DNA of 61,710 nt, from positions 1-61,710 of the forward strand of contig NZ_JMHT01000043.1 in NCBI RefSeq assembly GCF_001905655.1, written 5' to 3'. This DNA comes from Mycobacterium sp. ST-F2 (lineage in GTDB: Bacteria > Actinomycetota > Actinomycetes > Mycobacteriales > Mycobacteriaceae). Of this stretch, positions 26,182 to 35,411 are shown one piece after another. The translations under genes were made by a program, and so were the position numbers. A model generated the notes under the pieces. It was not told the DNA's origin. It ran no database searches and worked only from the letters and a program-made list of their open reading frames with translations. Within the stretch, counting starts at the first letter, position 1. Each line of letters begins with the position of its first letter.

Positions 26182-26915
26182 CCGCGTTCGCCCTCCTGAC
26201 CGCCCGCACGCTGCGCCGCGGCTGGCTGGACCTCGTCTTCGCGGTGCTGGTGCCGCTCAGCGGCATGATCGGCCTGACCGTCCTCCTGCGGGACGTCATC
26301 GTCACCGGCCAGATGAGCTACGCCCAGTACGTCCTGCCCGCGATGGTCGTCCAGGCGATGTTGTTCGGCGCCCTCACCACCACCGACCGGGCGGCATCGG
26401 AGAAGGCCAGCGGCCTCAGCGCCCGCATGCGTACGCTGCCGATCTCGCCCTACGCCCCACTGATGGCCCGGATGGCCTACAGCCTGGTTCGCGGAGTGCT
26501 GGCGCTCCTGGCATCGATCCTCGGCGCATATCTCTTCGGGTTTCGCCTGACCACCGGATTCGGTTACACCGCAGCGTTTGTCGTGCTCGCCCTGACGCTG
26601 ACGCTGGCGGTGTCCTTCGGTGCCGACGCAACCGGCACCAAGTCCGAACGGACCGAGGTCGCCAGCCAGCTACTGATGATCCCGCAGCTGGTCCTCGTGT
26701 TGTTGTCGACCGGACTGGCACCGGTTGACGCATTCCCGTCGTGGCTCCATGGCTTTGTGCAGTACCAGCCCGTCTCGCAGATCACCGACACATTGCGTGG
26801 CTTCACCACCGGTGACGTCGCGATGGGAAATCTCGGCACCAGTTTGGTGTGGTGCGTCGGGATGTTGGTGGTTTTCGGCGCAATCGCCGTCCGACTGCAA
26901 GGGCGAACATCGTGA
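26178..26915 (+). CDS. DrrB-like ABC-2 permease
   Basis: A 245-residue membrane protein with about six hydrophobic segments (LVFAVLVPLSGMIGLTVLL, YVLPAMVVQAMLFGAL, VLALLASILGAYLFGF and others) and the ABC-2 C-terminal signature region (FVQYQPVSQITDTLRG). The start is GTG at 26178, overlapping the ATPase stop by 3 bases, and the stop overlaps the next permease's GTG in the same way, so the three proteins should be made in step. Confidence 0.85.
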   Translation: MTAFALLTARTLRRGWLDLVFAVLVPLSGMIGLTVLLRDVIVTGQMSYAQYVLPAMVVQAMLFGALTTTDRAASEKASGLSARMRTLPISPYAPLMARMAYSLVRGVLALLASILGAYLFGFRLTTGFGYTAAFVVLALTLTLAVSFGADATGTKSERTEVASQLLMIPQLVLVLLSTGLAPVDAFPSWLHGFVQYQPVSQITDTLRGFTTGDVAMGNLGTSLVWCVGMLVVFGAIAVRLQGRTS

Positions 26916-27706
26916 ATTCGAGTGCACAGCAGAAACATTCGCTGCTGACGGAGAGCTGGATCTTCGCGGGCCGACTGTTCATCCAATGGCGCCGGTACCC
27001 GATGGTGCCCCTCCAGGCGCTGCTGTTCCCCACGATGTTGCTCGTCATCTACGGCATCCTGGTCGGCAAGTCGATGGTCCGCCTCACCGGCAACAGCGGG
27101 TTGGACGTGCTGATCCCGGTCTGCACGTTGGCCGGCGCCATGTCCGGCTCGATCGGCGCCGGTCTCGCGGTGCCGCACGACCGCGACAGCGGCCTGCTCA
27201 CCAGGCTCTGGATCATGCCGGTGCACCGGCTGTCACCGCTGACCGGCGCGCTCCTGGCCGAAGCCGTGCGGACCTTCATCGCATCGGCGCTGGTCGTCGC
27301 GATGGGATACGCGATGGGTTTCCGCTTCTCGGGGAGCGCTGCCGCACTGCTCGGCTATCTCTTGATTCCCGTCGTCGTGGTCGTGGTGTTCGCGACCATC
27401 GTGATCTCCCTGGCGCTGAAACCACAGGCCCGGGTCATCCTGACGTGGACCAACACCGTGTGCATGGGCCTGGCGTTCGCACCGCTCATCCCGCCCGCCA
27501 AGATTCCGGCGCTGTTCCGGCCCCTCGTCGAGTACCAGCCGATCGCGCCGGCCGTGGCGGCCATGCGGGCGCTGTCGTCGGGGACCGCACCCTGGCAGCC
27601 GATTCTGTTGACGCTCGCCTGGAGCGTGGCGCTCGGCGCCCTGTTCGTGCCGATCACCGTCCGCAGGTACCGCGCCGCGGTCGAAAGCGGCAACATCGGC
27701 GGCTGA
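26912..27706 (+). CDS. DrrC-like ABC-2 permease
   Basis: A 264-residue ABC-2 membrane subunit starting at a GTG that overlaps the previous stop (GTGA). Hydrophobic segments include ALLFPTMLLVIYGILVG and YLLIPVVVVVVFATIVISLA. The motif LVEYQPIAPAVAAMRALSSG is the DrrC-type C-terminal signature. It pairs with the DrrB-like protein as a heterodimeric permease. It is the last gene of the operon; a glycosyltransferase on the opposite strand ends 16 bp away. Confidence 0.85.
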   Translation: MNSSAQQKHSLLTESWIFAGRLFIQWRRYPMVPLQALLFPTMLLVIYGILVGKSMVRLTGNSGLDVLIPVCTLAGAMSGSIGAGLAVPHDRDSGLLTRLWIMPVHRLSPLTGALLAEAVRTFIASALVVAMGYAMGFRFSGSAAALLGYLLIPVVVVVVFATIVISLALKPQARVILTWTNTVCMGLAFAPLIPPAKIPALFRPLVEYQPIAPAVAAMRALSSGTAPWQPILLTLAWSVALGALFVPITVRRYRAAVESGNIGG

Positions 27707-27722
27707 GCCCGCCGGGACAGGC

Positions 27723-28655
27723 CTAAAGGGACTCGGCGTCTCCGGGCACCTCGATGTGAACCGGCATCTCGAACTCCGAACGCTTGAACTGCGCGGCGAA
27801 ATAGCCGTACTGGAACGCGAGGCCCAGCACCGCGATGGCCGCCAGTTCGGACGGCGAGCGCCGCAGCTCGGTTCGAGCCGTCGCCCACGCTTCCGAAGGC
27901 GAGACGTATGACGAGGCCGGGTCGACCTTGGCCAGGTTGTCATTGCGATGCGCCCAGCGGATGTAGGCATTGCTGTTGCCGTACCGCTTCCACTGACTGG
28001 CCAGGTCGCGCAGCGATGCCCGCGGCTCCCACTCCATCAACACCCGGGTATCGGTTCCGATCGTGCCGAGCGACTGGTCCTGGATGCGCCAGCAGATGTC
28101 GAGATCGCCGCCACCACGCATCGCCCGGAAGCCGTCCACCTTCTCGAAGGCGATGCGGTCGATACCGAGATTGCACGTCGGGTAGTAGTCGGGTCGCGGC
28201 GGCACCAGTCCCACAACGGCTTTCATCGCGCCGCCGCCGCGGGGAAGCATGAAGGGCTGCATCTTGGCGGCCATCCGGGCCGCCAGGGTCGGCCCCGACA
28301 GGGTACGAACGTTGGTGCAGGACAGCACAATTCCGGGTCGGCTCTGCAGCGCACGATGCGCGTCGAGCAGACCCGGCAGCGGCCGGCAGCGCCCGTCGAT
28401 GAACAGCAGGATGTCAGCGGCGGACCTGCTCGCGGCGACCTGGCGCGCGTAGTACGGGCCACCGCTCTTGGCCAGCGTGATGACGTTGGCGCCCAGTGAC
28501 CGTGCCACCGCTGCCGTGTCGTCGCCGGATGCGTCGTCGACGACGGTGACGCGGTCGCCATCGGACAGCTGATCGAGCAACGGCCGCAGCAACCCCGGGA
28601 GGTGGTCGGCCATGTCGCGGACCGGAATGATCACCTCGATGGTCTGACCCGTCAT
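27723..28655 (-). CDS. GT2-family glycosyltransferase
   Basis: A 310-residue GT-A fold enzyme. The N-terminal nucleotide-sugar motif is IEVIIPVRDMADHLPGLL, then VTVVDDASGDDT, the metal/UDP motif at ILLFIDGRCRPLPG, and an acceptor-domain acidic motif in AMRGGGDLDICWRIQDQ. There is a strong AGAGGAGG ribosome-binding site. It probably transfers a sugar from a nucleotide donor to a cell-envelope lipid or glycan on the cytoplasmic side. The gene follows UDP-glucose dehydrogenase on the same strand with 50 bp between. Similar sugar transferases occur in mycobacterial LOS loci; donor and acceptor are unknown. Confidence 0.8.
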   Translation of the reverse strand: MTGQTIEVIIPVRDMADHLPGLLRPLLDQLSDGDRVTVVDDASGDDTAAVARSLGANVITLAKSGGPYYARQVAASRSAADILLFIDGRCRPLPGLLDAHRALQSRPGIVLSCTNVRTLSGPTLAARMAAKMQPFMLPRGGGAMKAVVGLVPPRPDYYPTCNLGIDRIAFEKVDGFRAMRGGGDLDICWRIQDQSLGTIGTDTRVLMEWEPRASLRDLASQWKRYGNSNAYIRWAHRNDNLAKVDPASSYVSPSEAWATARTELRRSPSELAAIAVLGLAFQYGYFAAQFKRSEFEMPVHIEVPGDAESL

Positions 28656-28705
28656 GGATCAACCTCCTCTATCGCAAGTTCGTCGAGCAGTGGTGCGGCT
28701 GCGGA

Positions 28706-30022
28706 TCAGACGTGCAGTCCGCCACGCCCGAGCGAGTACACCTGCCACCCGCCGCGCGACCAGTTCTCCCGATCGATGACGTTCCTCGTGTCCAGCAGCA
28801 GCGGCTCTTTCACGAGCGCCCGGAATGCCTCGGGATCGAGGTTGGTGTACTCGTCCCACTCGGTAGCCAGCACGACCAGATCCGCATTCCGGCAGGCGTC
28901 CTCGACGCTGTCGAAGTAGCCCAGCGTCGGGAACCGGGCCTTGGCGTTGTCGATCGCCTTGGGATCGTGGACACGCACGTCGGCACCCTTCAGGTGCATG
29001 GCGGCCGCCACGTTCAACGCGGGGGAATCGCGGACGTCGTCGCTGTTGGGCTTGAACGCCGCACCCAGGACGGCGATGCTCTTGCCGAGGAACTCCCCAC
29101 CGACGAGCGCTCGGGCCACTGCGACGGCCTTCTCGCGCCGACGGAGGTTGATCTTGTCGACCTCGTGCAGGAACCGGAGCGCATCGGAGGCGCCCAGTTC
29201 GCCGGCCCTGGCGCTGAACGCGCGGATGTCCTTGGGCAGGCAGCCGCCACCGAAGCCCAGACCCGCGTTGAGGAAGCGCTTGCCGATGCGATCGTCGTAC
29301 CCCAGCGCGCGGCTGAGCACCGTCACGTCGGCGTCGACGATCTCGCACACCTCGGCCATGGCATTGATGAACGAAATCTTGGTCGCCAGAAAGGCATTGG
29401 CGGCGACCTTCACCAGTTCGGAGGTCGGCAGGTCCGCGGTCAGATACGGCGTACCGCCGTCGAGCAGGGCGCCGTACACCTCCTGCAGAGTCTTCTCTGC
29501 GTATTCGGAGGTGACCCCGAACACCAGGCGGTCCGGCTGCAGGGTGTCCTCGATCGCCTTGCCCTCCCGGAGGAATTCCGGATTCCACGCGACTTCGAGG
29601 TGTGACGACGTCTTCGCCACTTCCGCGGCGAGACGCTGGGCCGTACCGACCGGAACGGTCGACTTGCCGACGACGAGCCCGGCGCAGTCAGCGTTGGCGG
29701 CCACCGCGCGGAAGGCGCTGTCGACGTACTCGATGTTGGCAGCGTCGGAGCCGGCCAGCTGCGGGGTCCCGACACAGACGAAGTGCACCGAGGCGCCGGA
29801 CACCGCCTCATGCACGGATTGCGTGAAGCGCAGCCGACCGGTGGCGAGCACCGCAGCGAGCAGTTCGTCGAACCCCGGCTCGTAGAACGGTGAGGTCCCA
29901 CCCGACAGGGCCGCGATCTTCGAGGCGTCGGTGTCGTACGCGACGACCTCGTGGCCGAGATGTGCCATGCACGCGGCGTGAACGGCGCCCAGATAGCCCG
30001 TTCCAATCACGCTCATTTTCAT
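28706..30022 (-). CDS. udgA: UDP-glucose 6-dehydrogenase
   Basis: A 438-residue enzyme oxidising UDP-glucose to UDP-glucuronate with NAD+. It has the N-terminal Rossmann motif MSVIGTGYLGAVHAACMAHLG, with VFVCVGTPQ-type residues (HFVCVGTPQL), the catalytic Cys in GLGFGGGCLPKDIRAF, and a C-terminal UDP-binding Rossmann domain (SIAVLGAAFKPNSDDVRDS). Two in-frame ATGs (30022 and 30016) could serve as start. It would provide glucuronic acid or a derived sugar for a glycoconjugate built by the neighbouring glycosyltransferases (inference). Confidence 0.9.
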   Translation of the reverse strand: MKMSVIGTGYLGAVHAACMAHLGHEVVAYDTDASKIAALSGGTSPFYEPGFDELLAAVLATGRLRFTQSVHEAVSGASVHFVCVGTPQLAGSDAANIEYVDSAFRAVAANADCAGLVVGKSTVPVGTAQRLAAEVAKTSSHLEVAWNPEFLREGKAIEDTLQPDRLVFGVTSEYAEKTLQEVYGALLDGGTPYLTADLPTSELVKVAANAFLATKISFINAMAEVCEIVDADVTVLSRALGYDDRIGKRFLNAGLGFGGGCLPKDIRAFSARAGELGASDALRFLHEVDKINLRRREKAVAVARALVGGEFLGKSIAVLGAAFKPNSDDVRDSPALNVAAAMHLKGADVRVHDPKAIDNAKARFPTLGYFDSVEDACRNADLVVLATEWDEYTNLDPEAFRALVKEPLLLDTRNVIDRENWSRGGWQVYSLGRGGLHV

Positions 30023-31186
30023 CTAGCTGAACTCCAGGCTCTAGCAGTATGTTGCGACCACACACGGGCCATCGGTCGATTACTTCTCAGCGAACTCGGC
30101 GTGCCCTCAGCGAACCTCGACGGGATCGATCATGACAACGGTGTCATATCCGGCCTGATCGAGTCTGTCCGCCAATACTTCCCCTCGCCGTTTGGTGTCT
30201 GCTGCGGCTTTCTCCGACAGACGCCGAGTCGTCCTAGCTAAGTACACCACATCGCGTCCCGGAGGCTCAGCCGGACTGATGCCCGTGATGCACCGGCAAT
30301 GTGGCCCCAACGTGCCGATTGCCCGTATTCGCAACACAACCCCACGATGCCTTTGGCCGCGTACGCACCGGTGACGGCGCGGCAACGCATGATGTGCCAC
30401 GCCATATACCCGGGACCAGGAAATGCATTAGCGAAGCTAATTTGCCATGACCGCACCATCGGACAGAAAGTCGCGGTCCTCGAACCGACGCGAATTGCGC
30501 CCCACGTGGATGTCACCGGCAAATTTCAGTGCGAATGTGATCATCCTCGCCGAAGCCGAATGCCGGACGACCGCCCTGGTGGCCACCTCGGCATCGCACG
30601 CGTCAGAATTTGCCAACTCCAGAAGCGTGCGCACAATGCGCGCTGCGCCAACCGATATCGGGCATATTGAGCGAATCAACAAATGATAAACGGGCATATC
30701 CATGCCATACAAAATGTCGATTACGTGAAAATTCGCCACGACCCGATCGTGCGGTCGGCAGCGCCGGAGCGACCGGGCTCCACCGGTCGACCAATCGACG
30801 CCCGCGCCGCCCAGTTGCAGGTCACACGGGTTTGGAGCACAGGCCGAAGGCTTTGCGTCACCACCGAGAAGCAAACACTGCAGGGTCGCCACGAGTGCGG
30901 TGAACAGTGCGAATTCAGTTCGATAATCGGAATATGGCAAATCCTGATGGTCACCTGATGATTTCCTGCATGAGCACCGGTGCGATATCATAACGCGCGC
31001 CTTCCGGAGACATATCTGCGCACCAGAGTTGCCATCACATGACAACTGAATTACGCCCTCGGTCAACGAAGTCGTCACCGAAATAACATCGAATTCATCA
31101 AAACTTCCGACTTACCGGGTTACACTCGCCACGCCGCATAAACGACCAATCCGTGTGCGCTACACGGTGTGAAAGGCCGGGGGGCC
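30023..31186. other. ~1.16 kb intergenic region, lower GC
   Basis: This stretch between two divergent genes is visibly AT-richer than its surroundings. It holds only doubtful frames. One minus-strand frame (30437-30703) is listed separately. No tRNA, repeat or mobile-element end was recognised. Near 31120 the sequence GGTTACACTCG could be a -10 region for the downstream glycosyltransferase, but no convincing -35 is seen. Confidence 0.5.
30437..30703 (-). CDS. Doubtful small ORF, 88 aa
   Basis: From the ATG at 30703 the frame reads MDMPVYHLLIRSICPISVG, then AARIVRTLLELANSD, then AEVATRAVVRHSASARMI. It looks like a short helix-rich, possibly HTH-like protein. I do not recognise it, there is no good ribosome-binding site, and the frame extends upstream in non-coding-like sequence. 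It could be a gene remnant. Confidence 0.2.
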   Translation of the reverse strand: MDMPVYHLLIRSICPISVGAARIVRTLLELANSDACDAEVATRAVVRHSASARMITFALKFAGDIHVGRNSRRFEDRDFLSDGAVMAN

Positions 31187-32045
31187 ATGCGCAATATTGG
31201 TATTGATCCAACCGATCCAGTCGGGTGGGCATTGACGTTCGCCGAGTTCGGCACGCTCAGTGCACGACTGCACATCAGAAATCACCGATCCGTCGACCCG
31301 ATCGTCGGAGACGGCGCCGCAAACGTGTCCCTGACCAGCTACGGCAAGCGGATTTCCACGGTATGGCAAACAATCGAAACCATTGGTGCGGGCACCGTCA
31401 AGCCGCACCGGTTGATCTTGTGGCTGGACGACGACGACGCCTTCGCAAACCCGCCGGCGCCATTGAAGCGATTGCAGGCACGCGGATTGGAAATTCGCCA
31501 CTGCCACGACTACGGCCCGCACAAGAAGTACTTCCCGTACGTCAACGAGATCTGGCCGGACGAACCCGAGCGCACCCTCGTCACCGCGGACGACGACGTC
31601 TACTACCCCTCCACGTGGCTCGCTGAGCTCCTCGACGCGCACCGGCCCGACGAGGTCACCCGCCTTCCGGGCCCGAATCCGCTCCGACGGGCCCTACTGC
31701 TCGTGGCCGATGTGCTCGACCACCGATGCCGACGAAACCATCTTTGCGACCGGCGTGTCCGGCGTCGCCTATCCCCCGGAGCTGCTCTGCACCCTCAGGG
31801 CCCGCGGCGACGAGTTCACCACGGTGTGCCCCTTCGCCGACGACTACTGGTTGCACTACGCCGCCGTGGCGACCGGAACCCCCATCCGTCAGGTCCGCGA
31901 TGTCGCCGCTTACTGGTGGCCCCGGGTCATGGCATCCAACCGAGGGCTTTGGGACGGTCAGGGCACGGCCAACGATGCCATCTCCGAGCCCACCCGGCGG
32001 GCGTGGCTCTCCAACGACCGGCACCGCACCACCGTCGACATCTGA
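31187..32045 (+). pseudogene. Glycosyltransferase gene with a frameshift
   Basis: The first frame, from ATG 31187, reads MRNIGIDPTDPVGWALTFAE, later VSLTSYGKRISTVWQTIETI and the DxD-type motif LVTADDDVYYPSTWLAELLD. After about 31660 the family-like sequence continues in another frame (FRARIRSDGPYCSWPMCST, IFATGVSGVAYPPELLC, CPFADDYWLHYAAV) to a TGA at 32045. A single extra base in GTCACCCGCC would explain it. The original frame runs on by chance into the next gene, making a false 528-residue ORF. The gene is either a recent pseudogene or carries a sequence error. Restored, it would be a GT-A-type transferase for the envelope glycan. Confidence 0.75.
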
Positions 32046-32074
32046 CCTTCGAACCCCGAGAAGAAACAGGAGCC

Positions 32075-32755
32075 ATGTACAAGGTTGCCCAGTCAGCGGA
32101 TGAGCGGCTACATCGATTTCAGAATGCGCTGCGAAAGGTCCTGAAGGTTTCGGCATTCGACAACTCACGGGACTACTGGGAGCAACGCTACCGGCGCGGG
32201 GGAAATTCGGGCGCAGGGTCGTACAACCGCCTCGCGGCGTTCAAAGCCGATGTCATCAACGACTTCGTCGCAACCAACAATGTCGAGAGTGTCATCGAAT
32301 TCGGGTCGGGCGACGGCGCCCAGCTGGCGCTGGCGCATTACCCGTCCTATGTCGGCGTGGACGTGTCGCACACCGTGCTCGAGGCAACCCGCCGCAGATT
32401 CAGCGGCGACCAGTCGATCTCGTTTCTTCACACGAGCGAGGTAACCGAGGCGCACAGGGCCGACCTCGCACTGTCGCTGGACGTGATCTACCACCTGGTG
32501 GAGGACGACGTCTTCGACGCCTACATGCGCCAATTATTCAGTGCCGCAACCAAGTTCGTCATCGTGTACGCCAGCAACGAGGACCGGGCATGGTCGTCAC
32601 CGCACGTCCGCCACCGCGAGTTCACCCGGTGGGTCGAGGCCAACCAGCCTGATTTCGTCCTCACGGAGCGCATCCCGAACGCTTATCCGTACTCGAAGAA
32701 GGACCCGGACAACACCAGCTTCGCCGACTTCTACCTCTTCACGCGCACGAGCTGA
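32075..32755 (+). CDS. Class I SAM-dependent methyltransferase
   Basis: A 226-residue protein. The SAM-binding motif I is VESVIEFGSGDGAQLALAHY, motif II YVGVDVSHTVLEATRR, and motif IV LALSLDVIYHLVEDD. The start at 32075 is preceded by AACAGGAG. It lies 29 bp after the frameshifted glycosyltransferase, probably in one transcript. In glycolipid loci such enzymes often O-methylate sugars; that role is inferred. Its 3' end overlaps the convergent membrane glycosyltransferase by 25 bp. Confidence 0.85.
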   Translation: MYKVAQSADERLHRFQNALRKVLKVSAFDNSRDYWEQRYRRGGNSGAGSYNRLAAFKADVINDFVATNNVESVIEFGSGDGAQLALAHYPSYVGVDVSHTVLEATRRRFSGDQSISFLHTSEVTEAHRADLALSLDVIYHLVEDDVFDAYMRQLFSAATKFVIVYASNEDRAWSSPHVRHREFTRWVEANQPDFVLTERIPNAYPYSKKDPDNTSFADFYLFTRTS

Positions 32756-34392
32756 AAAACCTCCGCGCCGCCGAGCTCGGGATTGATCGCGGAGCGCTCG
32801 GGGACGTAGCCCCGATCAGCGAATTCCTTGAGGATGCGCTTGCGTTTCGCGATCGAATTGCCATACACATCCTGGGGAAGGAAGACCCTGCTCACGTAAT
32901 AGAGGCGCCGATTCGCGATGCCGGACAGATCCGGAAAATGGTTGATCAATTCGTCCTGGCCGGCAACGTAGGTCATCGCTCCGGCCGGAACCGACCACAA
33001 CGTCGGCGGCACGATGCCACGCCGATTGGAATCGATCACGATCGCGGCGTCCGATCCCGGCACCAGCGCGGCAGCCTGCGTGTAGCGGACGCCGGCGTGC
33101 ACCGTCGCCGCTGTCACCCCGGCGACCTGGAAGACAAGGAGCACCGACAGCACCGCAACCACCACCTGCGAACGCCGAGCCGCCACCGCAAGCCCGACGA
33201 ACAGAAACGGGGTGATGAAATACAGGTAGAGCGGACGCATGGAATGCACGGGGCTGATGAAAAAGACGTACAGCCCGATGATGCTGAGCCAGCAACTGAA
33301 GAACAGCTGCAACGGCACTGCCGGTGCGGTCGGAACGAATTCATGCCACCCGCCATGACGACGCACCACCCACTTGGCGGCGATCCACAGGATCGGTGTG
33401 ACCACCACCAGTGTCAGGACACCGCCGACGACGGCGCCGACCTCGACGCCATACGACTGGTACGCGGGATCGATCGGCGCAAACATCTCGTACAGCGGGC
33501 CCAGCAGTGCCACGATCCGGACCGGAAGCATGGTCCACGAAAAGTGCTGCGCCTGCAGGCCGCCGCGATGGAATGACTCCCAGAACCCCGGGTTCCCCAA
33601 GGCGAACACGCTGAGGGCGACGACGCCGACGGCGGCCAGACCGGCCAACTCCCAGTACCGCCTGCGGGCCACGATGGCGACGCCGACGAGCAGCACCGCA
33701 AACCCGGCGGGAATGACGAACAAGTACTGCGTGAGCAGGCCCAGCGCGATGACAGGGGCGAGTGCCGCCAGATAGCCGAATCTGTGGCGGGTGAACCACA
33801 GGCAGACCAACAACAACAGCAGCGCCGACCACAGGCCGAGCAACGCATATTGGCGGATGGCGAACGCGCTGGCCCGGACCGCCATGGTGAACCCCCACGT
33901 CAACGTGGCGGCCGCCGCCAGGGAGGTGGGGACCCCGAGGACCCGGCACACGGCAAAGAGCACCAGCGCCGTCACGACAACGAGGACGACGTTCAGCATC
34001 GCCGCGGCCGGGATCGAAACACCGAAAATCGAGAACCAGATGTGCAGCAGCCAGAAATACAGCGGCGGATGGATGTCAGCGTGCGCCAGATCGGTGCGAA
34101 TCCGCTCGAAGCATCCCGGGTTCTGCAGACTCCAATAGTCCTGCCAGGTCTGCACAGGCACCCATTGGCCACTGGGGATGTACTGCGCCCAGCGCCCGAC
34201 ATTGCAGGTCGCGGTGACCATGGTGATGCCGTCATCGTGCGACAACGAAGTCGACACCAACGCGCGCACCACCAACAGCACGAGCAGTGCCACAACGAGC
34301 GCAACCGCCACCGTGGGCGTCAGCCGATACGCTGCAAGTCTCCCGAACCAACGTTCACGCAGTAGGCGTCCACGCTCGTAACGCGTGCTCAA
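32731..34392 (-). CDS. GT39/ArnT-like polytopic glycosyltransferase
   Basis: A 553-residue membrane protein with about 11-13 hydrophobic segments and a soluble C-terminal region. After the first membrane helix comes a periplasmic-loop acidic pair (STSLSHDDGITMV), and later HADIHPPLYFWLLHIWFSIF, typical of GT-C enzymes that use polyprenyl-phosphate sugars outside the cytoplasmic membrane. The start chosen is TTG at 34392, because AGGGGAG lies about 9 bases upstream; the open frame continues further without a better signal. It probably adds a sugar to an envelope glycolipid on the periplasmic side (inference). Confidence 0.8.
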   Translation of the reverse strand: MSTRYERGRLLRERWFGRLAAYRLTPTVAVALVVALLVLLVVRALVSTSLSHDDGITMVTATCNVGRWAQYIPSGQWVPVQTWQDYWSLQNPGCFERIRTDLAHADIHPPLYFWLLHIWFSIFGVSIPAAAMLNVVLVVVTALVLFAVCRVLGVPTSLAAAATLTWGFTMAVRASAFAIRQYALLGLWSALLLLLVCLWFTRHRFGYLAALAPVIALGLLTQYLFVIPAGFAVLLVGVAIVARRRYWELAGLAAVGVVALSVFALGNPGFWESFHRGGLQAQHFSWTMLPVRIVALLGPLYEMFAPIDPAYQSYGVEVGAVVGGVLTLVVVTPILWIAAKWVVRRHGGWHEFVPTAPAVPLQLFFSCWLSIIGLYVFFISPVHSMRPLYLYFITPFLFVGLAVAARRSQVVVAVLSVLLVFQVAGVTAATVHAGVRYTQAAALVPGSDAAIVIDSNRRGIVPPTLWSVPAGAMTYVAGQDELINHFPDLSGIANRRLYYVSRVFLPQDVYGNSIAKRKRILKEFADRGYVPERSAINPELGGAEVFQLVRVKR

Positions 34393-34463
34393 ATTGGCAC
34401 TCCCCTGATAGCCGGCCACCGTTGTGGCCCGAATCTCCCAGACGACGACAGTACCGGGTCTGC

Positions 34464-35411
34464 TCAGGGCAATGACGACGGAGCAACTGCCGCGTCGACG
34501 ACGGTGGTGGTCGCGCGGCCACCGCCCCTGCGCCTGCCGATCGCGCTGCCCGTCAGCACGGCCAGCGCCAACCAGATCAGCACGAAGCCGACCCACCGGC
34601 CCGCCGGCATCGGCTCATGGCCCACGACAACGCCCCAGGCCATCTGCAGCGCCGGCGTCAGGTACTGCAGCAGCCCCATCGTGACCAGCGGAAGGCGCTG
34701 CGCCGCACCGGCGAACATCAGCAATGGGAGGGCGGTCACCGGGCCGCACAACATCATCAGGACCGTATGCCCGATTCCCAGCGCCGGCACCGTCGCCTGC
34801 CCCGCGGCGGTGAGGACGACGAGGTAGGCCAGCGCGAACGGGGCGGCCACCCCGGCCTCGACGCCGACGCTGACCCGGGGATCAGCGGGAACCACCTTCT
34901 TGACCGCGCCGTACACCCCGAACGAGACGGCCAGGCCGAGGCCGATCGCCGGAATCTCACCGGCCTGCACCGCGAGCACGATCACCGCAGCCGCGCCGAT
35001 GGCCAACGCGGTGGCCTGGGCCCGATTGAGGCGCTCGCCGAATACCGCGACGCCCAGCGCCACGCTCACGAGCGGGTTGATGAAGTAGCCCAATGCCGCG
35101 TCGACCACGTGGCCGTTGCTGACCGCGTAGATGTAGATGCCCCAGTTCAGCGAGATCAACGCCGAGGCCGCGATCAGCAGACCCCAGGTACGGCCCGACA
35201 GCCGGCGCAGGTCACCCAGGCGGCGGCCGGCGGCCAGCACCACGAACATCAGCAGCAAAGTCCAGACGATGCGGTGGGCCAGCACCTCGAACGCCGTGGC
35301 CGGTTTGAGCAGCGGGAAGAACGCGGGAAACAGGCCCCACGTGCCGTAGGCGCCGAGCCCGAGCAGCAGGCCCCGGTTCTGGTGCGAAGTGGCCGTCGCG
35401 GTTGTGGTCAC
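34464..35411 (-). CDS. rarD: RarD-type EamA/DMT transporter
   Basis: A 315-residue protein with ten hydrophobic segments. RarD hallmarks are GLLLGLGAYGTWGLFPAFFP near the N-terminus, EVLAHRIVWTLLLM, SLNWGIYIYAVSNGHVVDAALGYFI-like sequence and LLQYLTPALQMAWGV. Substrates of this subfamily are poorly defined. The start is GTG at 35411, overlapping the stop of the pseudouridine synthase gene (GTGA), so it is the third gene of the lspA-rlu-rarD operon. Confidence 0.85.
   Translation of the reverse strand: MTTTATATSHQNRGLLLGLGAYGTWGLFPAFFPLLKPATAFEVLAHRIVWTLLLMFVVLAAGRRLGDLRRLSGRTWGLLIAASALISLNWGIYIYAVSNGHVVDAALGYFINPLVSVALGVAVFGERLNRAQATALAIGAAAVIVLAVQAGEIPAIGLGLAVSFGVYGAVKKVVPADPRVSVGVEAGVAAPFALAYLVVLTAAGQATVPALGIGHTVLMMLCGPVTALPLLMFAGAAQRLPLVTMGLLQYLTPALQMAWGVVVGHEPMPAGRWVGFVLIWLALAVLTGSAIGRRRGGGRATTTVVDAAVAPSSLP

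Noticed and set aside
31169..32755. A 528-residue glycosyltransferase-methyltransferase fusion
   Set aside because: The middle part (about residues 165-300) is not protein-like and the glycosyltransferase homology continues in a different frame; the methyltransferase has its own ribosome site and ATG at 32075.
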